Of a stretch of 64,000 bases of DNA, positions 12,027 through 23,625 are shown piece by piece (position 1 is the first letter of the stretch; each line of letters starts with the position of its first letter). The stretch is from Chytridium lagenaria (Eukaryota; Chytridiomycota; Chytridiomycetes; Chytridiales; Chytridiaceae), in contig JAHLKC010000044.1 of the NCBI GenBank assembly GCA_025449115.1, positions 124,001-188,000 of the forward strand. The letters are read 5' to 3'. A program made the position numbers and the translations under genes. The notes beneath the pieces are model-generated. The model was not told the origin of the DNA and made no database searches. It worked only from the letters and a program-made list of their open reading frames with translations.

Positions 12027-13933
12027 ATGCTCCGAGACGTCATGCAGCCCTTCGCAGTCTGCGCTCGAACAGTATTGCTTAATGTCTCAATCATCGCGAG
12101 CATCTCTGCTATTCTTCTTCTCATCGTTCGTTATATTTTCCTCCGGATCTGTCTTTCGGATGAAACAGGACTACCCTATGCGCAAGATAGTCTTGTATTT
12201 GGGTTTGCAGCGACAAACTTAGGAAGGTCGGTCACCTTTATAAACTATCTATTGCTGATCAAGCCCAACAGAGCTGTGGCCCTTGCTCCAATGGCAAGAC
12301 GGAAGCTTCTTATTCACCCGCTAGTCGATCAAGTGGGAATCACTATTATCGGAACATCCTCCAATGTCCTTATGTGGATGTCTCAAGCAAGCTGGGGTGG
12401 GATAGATTTTGTATACAAATCCTGCATTCCGGTATTCGTTATTACGGGGTTTTTAACGAGCTGGACTATTAATTCGGCAAAACAAGTATCGGTTTTGGCT
12501 GAGATATTTTATCATTTTACCAACTCCATCGCTTTTGTGGTGCTTTACTCTTGCTACATGTAAGACCTTAGTTGAACTTCGTTCTGACTATTTAGGTGCG
12601 TGAGTGTTTTATGCTTTCATATTTCCAATCAGCGCGTTGTGGTGTTTATGAACCGCATCGAAGTTACGCTTTCAGAACGTATACTTGGATACGTTTATAA
12701 TCTCCTTCTACTTGGAGTGGGGTAAGCTTCTGTTGCTAAATGTTTGGCTAAATCCCTCAACAGGTTTCCGATGTTACGATACATATTAATATTTTTAAAC
12801 AAATCCGTTATCGTGGCTTGGAGAGCCCCCAAAACCCACTTCAAGACCTCAAGAGATTGCTACTAATGCCAGCAAGGTTTTTGTTTATAACGTCTCCATT
12901 TCTAATATTCAAAAGTTGGTTTTCCTTGTGAGTCAAGACGCGATGTGGAATTCTATCGGTAACATTGTCATCTTTCGATCCCAAGGGTACCTCTTCTATT
13001 ACCTCGGCACTGTCGGCTTTCAAATGGCGTACGCTGTGGAGCGTCTTATTGCATGTTATTCCTTACGGCGTAAATTAAGGAAACAGCAAATAAGAGTTGA
13101 ACCGGACACCATTGTAAAAGAGGATGTTAAGAGCGATGAATCAGATATGGTCAAGCAAGTCGAGGAGGGGGCAGCTGTAAATGCGTTTGAGCCGAACCGC
13201 TTACGCCGAGTTACTCTTGTTAAACGACCTACAATTGTCGTCGCGATGTCGAGGCGGTCATCACGTAAAGATGATGTGGGGAGGAGTCATTATAGCAAAA
13301 GGGACAGTCATGTATCAGACAACGATTCAGTCGTATCAGGAATTCCTTTAGGAGTTCGAGCTGCTGGGTTTAATGAAGAAGAACTCCCCGATTACCCGCC
13401 AGCACGTACAGAGAGAGGTGATGTACAGCTCCCACTCACCGAAGAAGAGACCACGATCATCAACCTGCAGGCAGGCGATGATGAGTCCGATCTCTTTGGA
13501 ATGACGTTCCGTTTACGGCTCTTGACGAAAGAGTCACCTACGGCTACCTTCGTATTGGAACCATGATAGCAGAGTGGTCATCACGATGCGTGTCATTCTT
13601 ATCGTCCTTTTCTTCATCGCGCTTCCTGATTTCGCCAAATGGACAAAATACTATGGTCCCATCCCCGTGAGTGATCTCATCATCCGACTCGTCACTTGGC
13701 CGCTTTTTCTCTGCTATGCGAATTTCTTGCACTTATGCTGAATCGAGAATACTGGATCTGGATTTCGCGTTAAGCGTTAGTGAATTCAACTCTAGTGGAC
13801 TTTCGGTCACGTCGTTTACGTTTGTCATTGGATTACTCTGTGGAAGTGTGGGGCCTCTGCTTATCGCTGAGATGGGGTTTTGACCAGTAATCCCTTGTTT
13901 CAACCTGGAAGGCGAATGTGGGAACTTTTTTAA
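12027..13933 (+). CDS. Multipass membrane protein, tandem family copy P3 (frameshifted)
   Basis: Close relative of P4. The start at 12027 gives MLRDVMQPFAVCARTVLLN. Exon 2 carries LAPMARRKLLIHPLVD and VLMWMSQASWGG. Later exons give ILGYVYNLLLLGVG, FRSQGYLFYYLGTVG and YAVERLIACYSLRRKL. The loop has EEGAAVNAFEPNR and LQAGDDESDLFG. From about 13502 onward the reading frame is broken by at least four single-base deletions relative to the nearly identical P4 segment. Two of these are AATGACG for AATCGACG near 13500 and GATGGGGTTTTG for GATGGGGGTTTTG near 13873. With those restored the end would match P4. It is either a recent pseudogene or an intact gene with consensus errors; the bias toward deletions favours errors. 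Confidence 0.6.
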
Positions 13934-14272
13934 CGACGGGCTGGGGAGGCCTTGTAATTATATCGAAAATCAAAAGGAATTGCCGCCGTTCTATATGAGG
14001 CATTGAACACGCTACCTGAATGACTTGTTACTTTGACTTTTTGGTAGGCATTTTTACTACAAAGAAAAAGCAGCATGGAACGATAATAAGCGAAAAAGCC
14101 AGTAATGATGAGGAAAGCTTCAAAATTCCAAGACATAAAAAGAGAGCGAGAATAGTACATATCCTAGGGGGTTAAAGAATATTAAAAAAATATTAGTTAG
14201 CGTAGGGTAGTACACTGCCAAAAAACAAGTTAAATCGAATTAACTTCAGACCGCGTATGAACATATCTGTAT

Positions 14273-14295
14273 TTGGGGGCGCATATTCGCCCCAA
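14273..14295. repeat. GC-rich inverted repeat (hairpin)
   Basis: TTGGGGGCG is followed by a short AT-rich loop and CGCCCCAA, giving arms of about eight pairs with one bulged G. It sits in an otherwise AT-rich stretch upstream of the tyrosine recombinase and is a candidate element end or protein-binding site. Confidence 0.5.
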
Positions 14296-14754
14296 AAAAA
14301 TTTTCAAATATGTAGTGTAGTTAATTTTTACGTTAATTTTTAATATATTTGTGTAGCACGATCGGCTAAACCAAAAATCCTGGCATTTTGTGCAGCTCCG
14401 ACAATTTAGTTTTCCAGAAAGAAAAAATTGCCAGGAATTTTCAACTCCATCATGTGACTATATCCAATCATTTTTTTTCCGATGATTCTTTTATTGAGTA
14501 TAAATTACCAAACGGGTGTAACAATGCTTTTATTAAAACTAAACTTTTTTATTTTATTTATCATTGACTATGTAGGGGCGCCGTATTCGTTCCGTCGTTT
14601 GCCTTCCGCTCCGCCGTCGTCGTCCTCGGTCATCGTATCGCTGGAACCCCAATCCCCCCTCCACATCAACTCTTCTACTCCACCGCCTTGGCCCTACTCG
14701 TTCTCCTGCCTCGCTGTCGTCCTCACCTGCTACCGAATCGCCGGACGCCATATC

Positions 14755-14915
14755 CTCAGCTCGATCCTCCCACCGTCGCCTCCTGCGCACCTCGATCCCC
14801 CACCGTCGCCTCCTCACCTCTCACCTCGATCCTCCTCACCGTCCACTCCTCACCTTTATCTCCCCACCGTCGCCTCCTCACCTCGATCCTCCCCACCGTC
14901 GCCTCCTCACGCTCC
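14755..14915. repeat. C-rich minisatellite, about 29-30 base unit
   Basis: The core CACCGTCGCCTCCT recurs at 14771, 14801, 14865 and 14894, with a diverged unit near 14838. Units also share CACCTCGATCC. Confidence 0.75.
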
Positions 14916-15373
14916 CATCTGCCTGACGTCGTATCTTAACACCGGCATCCTGTTTCCACCACCTATCTTCACACCGCCGTCGTGACCGTCGTCGCTCTTG
15001 ATTCAGCACCTTGAAATGGTTCAACTCCGTTTCAGTGCATTTAATGCTTGACTAAAAAAGAGGCGATAGATACCTGACTGAACGGACTGAACGGATTTAC
15101 TGCAATTACAAGAGTTCGTCGAATGTAAAAAAGGCATTTATGTGAATTTATATAACAAAGCTCATAGGCAGAAACTGTTCAACATGGAATTCGAACTGAT
15201 GACTTGACGATGGGTTTTCCACAAAGGACAACTTCGATATTTCTCATTTTTTAATTTTCAAAAAATTTTAGTGAATATATATTTATAAATTGTTTTTAAA
15301 ATAGTATAAATTCTGAGACGCTAACTGCAGAAGCTTGTTTTGAAAGTCTCATTTTAAAAATTCAACTCTCCAT

Positions 15374-18303
15374 ATGAATCCGCTGGCAACCCCAGCAATG
15401 ACGCCTGCTGTGACAACGAAAAACTCTTCGGCACCTGCAAAAAAGAGAGGACGGCCTCGCAAAGATCCGGCGCTCTCATCATCCGCGAAGAAACCAAGAA
15501 ACGGCGCATATTCTCCATCACTCTGTTCACACCCTGAACAAACCCTTCAAACGAGCAAAGGAAGGCAAACCCACACAGAGCTGCTGAGATAGCTGCGGTG
15601 ATGAGAGCACCGCAGATGTCCAGTGGAGCATTCGTGGCGCAACTCCCGCCTGCCTCAACACCGCAGAATTCTGTCGATTATGTTTCCGTGAAAACGACCA
15701 AAAAAGCCATCGATTTCGACATCATCGCTGAGGCAGCTCGCAAGTCAAACTCAGAATCAATCAAGTCTGGACGGGGGGCCTATCAGACGACATGGGATGC
15801 TTTCATGAAATGGTTAAGAGATGAACATAGTGACCGCGCTGCCGTCTACGAAAAAGCACCGTATTACGATAACAACTCACCACAAGACATTGTTGTTTAT
15901 ATGACGGTGAGATGCGATCCTGTACATCATCGGAATGGGTCTCGCGGTCCCTTGACTTACAAAACTGCTGAGGCTTTTTACTCTGCTTCTAAATGGTGGT
16001 TTCGGTATGTCTTTTCCCTACAATTTTTTTATGCGTATTTCTAACAGAAACTTACTCTCTTCCTTGTAGAGGTAAAGCAAATTGCCAGAACGGATGGACG
16101 GAAGGTCTTATGAAAAACAAGAACGAGTGTTTCGAGGGAACCCGTGTGACGCCGCAATCGTTGTTGAACGCAAAAAAGCCCTCCAAACGTACGACAAGCA
16201 ATCCGGTCGTGTTGTCAAGCACGCAACAGGCTTCTCGTACGAAGATCTTGAGCGAGTCACGGCGTTTTTACAGCAAGATACAAATATAAATTCAGACTTT
16301 AAGGTATCGGCATTAATTATTTCAACCTTTAATCTTACAATATTATCCATCCGTCATCAGGCCTACATGTTGGCGGGCATCACCATACTCTTTTACATGA
16401 TGCTGCGTATTGAAGAGCTATTTACTCTTACGATGTATGACATGCAGGTTCGTTCAGCATTCTGTCTTCTTCCTTACTTTTTTTTTGCTTTTATTAATTA
16501 TCGTTGTTTTTTTGTTTTTTTTAGCCTTTAAGCGTCGATGCAGCGTACGTTTACGAAGGTTCTGAAACATACGTGATTAGGCCGAAATTTCGCAAGACCA
16601 AGCAGTGCGACTCTGTTGGCAAGAATTACTATTTAGACGACGACAAGAAATATACGGCGTTGTCGTGCTACACCAACCTCAAGAACTGGCTTGAAAAGCG
16701 CAAGATGTATTATTCTTCTGGGGCGCGAAACAAAGGCTACATTTTCCCCGCGGTACGAATGAAAGATGACAATATTTTCGCTTTCCCTCAGTTTTTCCCC
16801 CCGGATAAAACGGTCGCGAAGTCCTTTGTAAGATGGACAAATCAGATTCTTGGGCTCGCTGGTGTTAGTGTTGACGTTGAGCCCCGCCAAGGCCATGGTT
16901 TCCGCCGTGGTGGGGCTCAGTTTCGTTTTATTCATTGTCTGCCACGATGGGATCTGAATAGACTTCGCTGGTGGGGAGAATGGGAATCTGATGATGTGGT
17001 AATGACTTACGTTTTCTCGAAAATGGTAAGCAGTCTTTCGTTATTTTTGGTTTCTTGTCACTTTAATTCTAAAATATATTATAACCTACTACTTAGGACG
17101 AAATTGACAACAGCTATTCTTTTGGTTCGGCACCTGGGGGATTTCACCGGGGAATTATGCCTGGAGATGCTCAAGGCGCCTCTACAGCGGAATCGACGCA
17201 TGAAACGTCATGCAGATCGATGTTGGAAGAGTTGCAAACATCTGTACAGATGATTGCGTCAAGCGTGCAATTATTACACGTGCAATCGATGAGGAACCCT
17301 CGGCCATGTTTGTTTTTTTTTTTTTTTGATACCTTATTAATGCTGCCGCGTTTTTTTATTAATTTTTTTTTATTAGATCACGAGTCACCACCCACCGTGC
17401 AACCCCCAGGTTTTCGATTGAGCTATGACGCCCCGCCCATCCCATTCCATCATCCCCATGCCCACCATCATCCCTTTACAAGCCCCGCATCATTACCATC
17501 CTTCCCCACACCATCCCCCCCTATCCCCCACACCCTATCCCCCACACCCTTTCAAGCGCAAACTCCCGCATCAGCACAACCACCCACTCCGACGCCACCA
17601 ACCGCATCAGCACGAATAATGTTTGAGCAATCAGGAAGGTTCTACAAGAATCTCTACGAGGCCAGGTTAATTAGCGGTCCAGTTGCGGCGTATGAGGTGG
17701 CCGTCAATGTCGTGCCATTGGTGTTAGATTCCCCAATGACCATGCAACGTCTTAATCGCGGTAAAGGGGAGGACAAGGACTCTTTTATTGTTAACGGCGA
17801 AACTGTATACGAGGCCATCTACCGCTGTTGGTACCTTGGTGATCCTACATCTCTGGGAGAAACTGTGCCATGGTGGCAAGTGGTAAGCTGAAGATTTAAA
17901 GCCCATAGCTGATTTTTTTTTTTTTTTTTTTTTTCTCTAGAACATTAGCAGCAAAGGGAAGAACGGAATCCGGGGAATGGACTCAGGGGCAATGCGATGC
18001 CAACGGCTGGGCATCGTTAATTTGATTGACTTTGCTGGTAGCATCATGGCGTACGAGCGTGCCCTATCAAAAGCAACGGGCAATCCTATCGAAGTCGTCA
18101 GGAAGATGTCATTCACCGCATTGCGGAATGTGGTAACGGTAATGAAAGAAACTTTGAAATTTGACGAGCGTATTCTTAAGAAAAGGTGGGCTGCTTCACC
18201 AAGAAGTGTGCCCATTATTGTTCCAAAGTGTCTCTGGCCTCCTACCATCAAAAACTGGAATTCTTTGCCTGTTATTGTTGTTGTTTCTGGTACTGTTAAA
18301 TAA
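15374..18303 (+). mobile_element. Crypton-like tyrosine recombinase gene/element
   Basis: Encodes a tyrosine recombinase, the only protein expected of a Crypton DNA transposon. The leader has an AT-hook-like KKRGRPRKD. The N-terminal core-binding part is SGRGAYQTTWDAFMKWL. Four clear introns follow (16005-16069, 16304-16360, 16448-16524, 17026-17096). The catalytic part shows Arg I in MLRIEELFTLTMYDM, then the HxxR motif in GHGFRRGGAQFRF, then RLRWWGEWESDD, then the candidate nucleophile Tyr in VMTYVFSKM. A Pro/His-rich linker and a C-terminal domain (FEQSGRFYKNLYEARL to about 18300) follow, ending at TAA 18301. The exons 15374-15592 and 15601-16004 are in different frames with no clear intron. 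A GGG run at 16136-16138 needs one more G to join CFEG to NPCDAAIVVERKK. It sits between family copies P3 and P4. Target-site duplications were not identified. Confidence 0.75.
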
Positions 18304-18977
18304 ATTGAAATAAAGAGATCTGTTTAAATGAACATATGTAAACTTTTTTTTAGTAGTTTTTTTAGGCCCAGCGCAGCGCGGCGCCCTGACGGGCGCCAAT
18401 TTTCGGACCCCGTCATGACGCCCGTCAACAGCCGTCGCCCAGGATCCGCAAAATTCCCTCGACATTTCATGACATTTCCCGTTGCAGAAATCTCCGTGAC
18501 AACCCGTATGTCGGTGTATCGGTCAGCGATGCATGGTCGCACACAATAAATTGTAATAAAAAATAACCCAAATTTATTTCCTCATTTACCGTCAAGTAAA
18601 CCACTCCTTTCGTCGCACACATAGTGAAAATTAACCAAATGGCGATATGGTCTACATATGAGGAAAGAGGGAACTGCATACAAAAAAGTAGTTTTACAGA
18701 TGGCTGTAATGTTTAAAATAATCTCGAAAAGAAGTAACAAAAAAAGAAAGATATATCAGACATCGATACAATAATGAAAAAAAGGAGCGGCGAGGAGTGG
18801 GTCGGCAGGAAACTTTTTCTGAAACAATCAAGTAATTTGGGAAACGCGTGCTCGGTTCATGATCCGCCCTAATTAGAAGTCTATCTGCAAAATCAGGATC
18901 TACACTGCAGGAGTTAGAAAACCGAGGATTTTCGTGATTTCCGTCAAAAAGAAGCGACATGGTCGACATCCATCACC
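18304..18977. other. Right flank of the recombinase element and P4 upstream region
   Basis: No gene supported. A GC-rich patch at about 18363-18400 contains GGCGCC and GGGCGCC around a short spacer, and may mark the right end of the element. The rest is AT-rich and leads into the P4 start. Confidence 0.4.
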
Positions 18978-20843
18978 ATGCTCCGAGACATCATACAACC
19001 CTTTGCAGTCTGTGCTCGAACAGTCTTGCTTAACGTCTCAATTATCACGAGCATCTGTGTTATAGTTCTCCTTCTCCTGCGTTATGCTTTCCTCTGGATC
19101 TGTCTCTCTGCAGAAACGGGACTACCCTATGCACAAGATACTTTTGTATATGGACTTGTGACAACATTCTCAGGAAGGTCTGCCACGTTGTCGCGTCTTT
19201 AACAATGACAGAATTGCTGATTTAACTCACAGAGGTTTGCCATTGCTCCAGTGGCAAGCAAGAAGCTTCTTATTCATCCATCAGTCGATATGCTGGGCAT
19301 GACGTCCATCGGTATATGCTCCTACATATTAGTGTGGATATCTCAACCTCGCTGGTGGGCTATAGAATCCGTGTACAAGTCCTTCATTCCTATGGTCGTT
19401 TTTACCGGAATGATAACGAGCTGCACTATCAACACTGCGAAACAATCATCATTACTTGCTGGGTTTTTGCATCATTTCACAAACTCCATCGCCTTTGCGA
19501 TCGTCTTCTCTGGCTACATGTAAGATCTGTTTTGTGTGCTCAGCGTTCTGATGACTTAGGTGTTTGGCTGTTATATGCTTTCATCTTTCAAATGAGCGCG
19601 GTGTGGTGGTTTTTGAACCGCACCGACGTTTCGCTATCAGAAGTTATTTTTGGATACGTTTACAACCTTTTTTTGCTTGGAGTTGGGTAAGCTTCCTTTG
19701 CTAAAGGTTTTGGCTAAAACTCTCAACAGGTTTCCAATTTTACGATATGTTGTGATCTTTTGCAATAGATCTGCTATCTCGGCTTGGAGAAGCCCAAAAC
19801 CTACATCGCGGCCTCAAGAAATCGCGAACAATGCCAGCAAGGTTGTTATCTCATCTTATCACGTCTTCATGACTGACTTTGAAAGCTGGTTTTCCTCGTG
19901 AGTCAAGATGCGATGTGGAATTCTATCGGCAACATCGTCATCTTTCGGTCCCAAGGTTACCTTTTCTATTACCTCGGCACCGTCGGCTTCCAGATGGCGT
20001 ACGCTGTGGAGCGTCTTATTGCGTGCTATTCTTACGGCGTAAACTGAGGAAACAGCAAAATAGCATTGAGCCAGACACCGTTATAAAAGAGCCCGTTGTT
20101 GAAGAGGGAGCAGCTATCAACGCATTTGAGCCGAACCGCTTTAATCGAGCCAGTCTTTTACAAAAATCTGAAGCAGGCTCGCGGATATCGAGGCAGTCAT
20201 CGCATCTGGATGACGTGAGGAAGAGTAATTGCAAAGGGACAGCCAATTTAAAAGCAAAGCTTTGGTAGCACCTATAACTGGATCTCCTTTAGTCGTTCGA
20301 GTTGATGAGGTTAATGAGGAGGTATTACCGGACTATTCGCCCACTGAAGAAGAGACCGCGGTCGTCAACCTGCAGGCAGGCGATGATGAGTCCGATCTCT
20401 TTGGAATCGACGTTCCGTTTACGGCTCTTGACGAAAAAGTCACCTACGGCTACCTTCGTATTGGAACCATGATAGCAGAGTGGTCATCACGATGCGTGTC
20501 ATTCTTCGTCGTCCTTTTCTTCATCGCGCTTCCCGATTTCGTCAAATGGACAAAATACTATGGTCCCATCCCCGTGAGCGATCTCATCATCCGACTCGTC
20601 ACTTGGCCGCTCTTTGCTCTGCTGTGCGAATTTCTTTGTACTTATGCCGAATCAAGAATACTGGATCTGGATTTCGCGTTGAGCGTCAGTGAATTCAAAT
20701 CTAGCGGACTTTCGGTCTCGTCGTTTACGTTTGTCATTGGATTGCTCTGTGGAAGTGTGGGGCCTCTGCTCATCGCTGAGATGGGGGTTTTGACCAGTAA
20801 TCCCTTGTTTCAATCGGGACGGCGAATGTGGGCCTTCTTCTAG
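18978..20843 (+). CDS. Multipass membrane protein, tandem family copy P4
   Basis: Best-preserved partner of P3. The start is MLRDIIQPFAVCARTVLLN, TM1 is LRYAFLWICL, and then ETGLPYAQDTFVYGL. An intron lies at about 19180-19230. Exon 2 holds VASKKLLIHPSVD and the hydrophobic run ending SIAFAIVFSGYM. Small exons give VIFGYVYNLFLLGVG, FPILRYVVIFCNRS and the FRSQGYLFYYLGTVG/ERLIACYS exon. The loop carries EEGAAINAFEPNRFNR and the signature LQAGDDESDLFGIDVPF. The C-terminal block GYLRIGTMIAEWSSRCVSFF spans three TMs and ends FQSGRRMWAFF at TAG 20841. One base seems to be missing near 20030-20035 (CYS to LRRKL), and the loop changes frame near 20245. The C-terminal half matches P3 almost base for base. 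Confidence 0.65.
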
Positions 20844-21266
20844 ATCAATACAAAGTTATTTGATTTAACGCGTTTAATGACGCTTTCGATGTGATTGCGA
20901 AGCAAAAACGTTTATTACAACCACAGGATAGTTTACAAAGCCACACTACATGGCTGACGTGTGGGTGCATTGGGGCTCGATATTGTAGAGCATACAAATG
21001 ATGAGATGATCTTCATGACGGTGATATTTTCTCCTTAATGTATTTAAATGTATATACGTATAAAACAACAAGTGAGGGTATATAACGATACTTATCTGGC
21101 ATCGAGAAAATATTCGGTTCTCGTTGTCGGCGTTGTATTGCCTAATGCCGGATGTAATAACCTGTTTCCGTCGCCTTTAAAGAAAGATAACGCCTGTCGG
21201 TGTTGATCTTGAAGATTTACGTGGATTGCACTCGGTCTCTACAGGTATTAAACCTCAACCGTCGTC

Positions 21267-23186
21267 ATGCTCCATGATCTCATGAAGCCATTTGCTGCAT
21301 GTGCTCGCACGATTTTCCTAAACTCCGCCATCATCACTGCCATCTCAGCGGTGGTTCTCGTCGTCATCCGATATGTGTTTTTGTCGACTTGCCATTCGAG
21401 CGAGGTGGGGTTGCCCTATGCAGAGGATACTCGAGTCTTTGGCTTGCTGACGGCGATGATTTCAAAGTACTTTAAAAATAGTTGGAACTTGGCTGATACC
21501 ATGCTAGCACCATCGCTGTTCTACCTCTGGCTAGCAAAAAGAGGTTGATCAACCCTGTGGCAGATTATATCCTAACAGCGATTGCCGGAACCACAGCTTA
21601 TGTTCTTGCATGGATCTGTCGCCCTCACATAAGAGCCCTGGACTACATATACCAAGCTTTCATCCCCATTTTAGTTGTGACGGGAAGTCTGTCGAGCTAT
21701 ACTATTTATTCAGAGAAAGCAACGATTACGGGATTTTTGATAAAACCTCTGCTAAACTCAGTTGCATTTTTACTTGTTTTCTTCTGTTACCTGTAAGTCG
21801 GAATATCCTTGGCAATATCTCATTTGCCTTGAAGGTCGGGGGCGATCGTTTGCTTTCATCTTTCAAATGAACGAACGTTGGCTTTTTTGAACAAACCGAC
21901 CATGGCGCTAAAGGAGGACGTTGCGATGTATTTTTCAAACTTGTTTCTGTTGGGCGTCGCGTAGGTATCTGCATGTGTTTCGTTGTCTAATCTTTGTTCA
22001 GGTTCCCATTATTCCGCTATGCAGTAATCTTTGCAAACAGATCCATCATTGTGGCATGGAAAAGCCCCACACCCACATCGCGGCCCAGGAGATTGCCATA
22101 AATGCAGGAAAAGTACATATTTTCTCTACTTAAAAGTATGCCTTACTGTATTAGCTTATTTTCGTAATGAGCCAAGAGGCTATGTGGAATAGTATCGGCA
22201 ACATCATCATTTTTCGGTCACAGAGCCACCTTTTTTACTATCTGGGATTAGCAGGTTTCCAACTCGCTTATGCCACTGAGCGTCTATTCTCCTGCTACTA
22301 CTTTCGGAGAAAACTAAGAAATCGCTTGAATACCATCAATTCGTCCCCCGATGACAAAGATTTTGTTAACATTGTTGTGGCGAAACAAACGGAAGAAACC
22401 GATGATGGTGCAGCTGCAAGTGCCTTTGAGCCCCGTCGCTATAGTCGTTCGGTACCACTTCAACCTGCCTTAAGCTCGCGCATGTCTCGCCACTCATCAC
22501 GCGTCATGGATGATACACAGAGGAGCAGTTATTTAAGCGCTAAAGGATCTGTCCATACTCGAGACTTTGGGTCGAAAACTCAAAAGCCGTTGGAACAAAT
22601 TGATAAAGTCACGGAGGAGGAAGAGCCACAGGAGGAGCACCCGCCAAACTCATCGCTGGAAACTCCTCATAGTCTTGATTCCGCATTTCGTAATTTGAGT
22701 CAGAACGTTCTATCAAAACAAAGTGAGGAACTATTTGGTGTAGACGTACCTTTTATACCGCTTGAAGAAAAGGTGATATATGGATATCATCGACTTGGAT
22801 CTATGGTGGGAGAGTGGGCGTCTCGTGGAGTCTCCTTCTTCATAGTACTGTTGTTCGTCAGTCTTCCTGACGTATCGCTTTGGACGAGATATTTTGGCTT
22901 TGTCCCTATCTCAGACCTATTTATTCGGCTTGCAATATGGCCTTTATTCGCAATCCTGTCTGAATTTCTTTGTACATATGCGGAATCAAGAATACTGGAC
23001 CTGGACTTCACGTTGAGCGTTAATGAATTCAATTCTAATGGACTCTCGTTAGCGTCGTTCACATTTGTGATATCTCTAATTTGCCAAAGCGCTGGCCCGT
23101 TTCTCATTGCCGAAACGCGTGTCTTGGGACAAACACCAGTGTTTCAACCGGGAAGGAGGATATGGGGATTAACATCTAAAGGGTAG
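21267..23186 (+). CDS. Multipass membrane protein, tandem family copy P5
   Basis: Reads with the fewest disruptions in the family and is the best reference copy. Exon 1 (MLHDLMKPFAACARTIFLN, TM1 IITAISAVVLVVIRYVFL, LPYAEDTRVFGLL) splices at about 21466-21510 to TIAVLPLASKKRLINP. TM2-TM4 follow, ending LLVFFCYL. The next exons are ILGNISFALK-type and FPLFRYAVIFANRSIIVAW. The last long exon runs uninterrupted from about 22167 to 23186. It encodes SQEAMWNSIGNIIIFRSQSH, the ATERLFSCYYFRRKL helix, a 150-residue Ser/Glu-rich loop with DDGAAASAFEPRRYSR, ELFGVDVPFIPLEEKV, and the C-terminal three-TM block ending FQPGRRIWGLTSKG. Predicted about nine TMs. No catalytic motif is evident and the function is unknown. 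Confidence 0.7.
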
Positions 23187-23625
23187 ATAGACATGCTTAA
23201 TCAAATGTGGTGTTGACGTCTTAAACATGAAGAGCTTAATCTTCTGTGTAGTTTCTATATCCATACTTTTATATTTGCACATCCAACTGGTCGATTGATT
23301 TTTGCTTGGAGTTTAATTACACTTGCAAACTCTCATTGAATAAGAAATCTATACAGTTTATACTCCAGTTTCAACCTATTTATACAGAAAAAACCTTTTT
23401 CCATTCTTTTTAACTGCAATCTGCTTCAAACCTACTTGTGGTCCTCCGTGCTGTAGCCAACCATTGCCTCTCTGCGCTCCACGCTGATATCTTATCTCAC
23501 ACTTCATCCACCATCATCACCACCATCATCACCCATCATCATCATCCTCATCCATTCGACATCCATCATCCAGTCGATACCATCCAGTCGATACCATCCA
23601 TCTGGCCATCCATCCGTACACAGTC
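23187..23625 (+). other. Intergenic region, P5 3' flank and PHD gene promoter
   Basis: No gene seen. CAT/ATC-rich simple sequence at about 23505-23620 lies just upstream of the next ATG. Confidence 0.5.

Larger units (their letters stand above)
13934..15373. other. Non-coding left flank of the recombinase element
   Basis: No supported gene. The first about 600 bases are AT-rich. A hairpin lies at 14273-14295 and a C-rich minisatellite at about 14755-14915. A 167-codon Pro/Ser-rich open frame over 14482-14985 is compositional and not credible. The left boundary of the mobile element probably lies here, but I cannot fix it. Confidence 0.45.

Noticed and set aside
11887..12222. 111-codon plus-strand frame over the P3 start
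   Set aside because: It overlaps the P3 first exon in another frame, and P3's exon is conserved in all family copies.
14482..14985. 167-codon Pro/Ser-rich open frame on the plus strand
   Set aside because: It is produced by a C-rich minisatellite and low-complexity DNA, has no motif, and lies in the flank of a mobile element.
15170..15215. tRNA-like B box (AGTTCGAATTCC on minus)
   Set aside because: No pairing T-stem, no A box at the right distance and no acceptor stem, so it is neither a tRNA gene nor a clear SINE.
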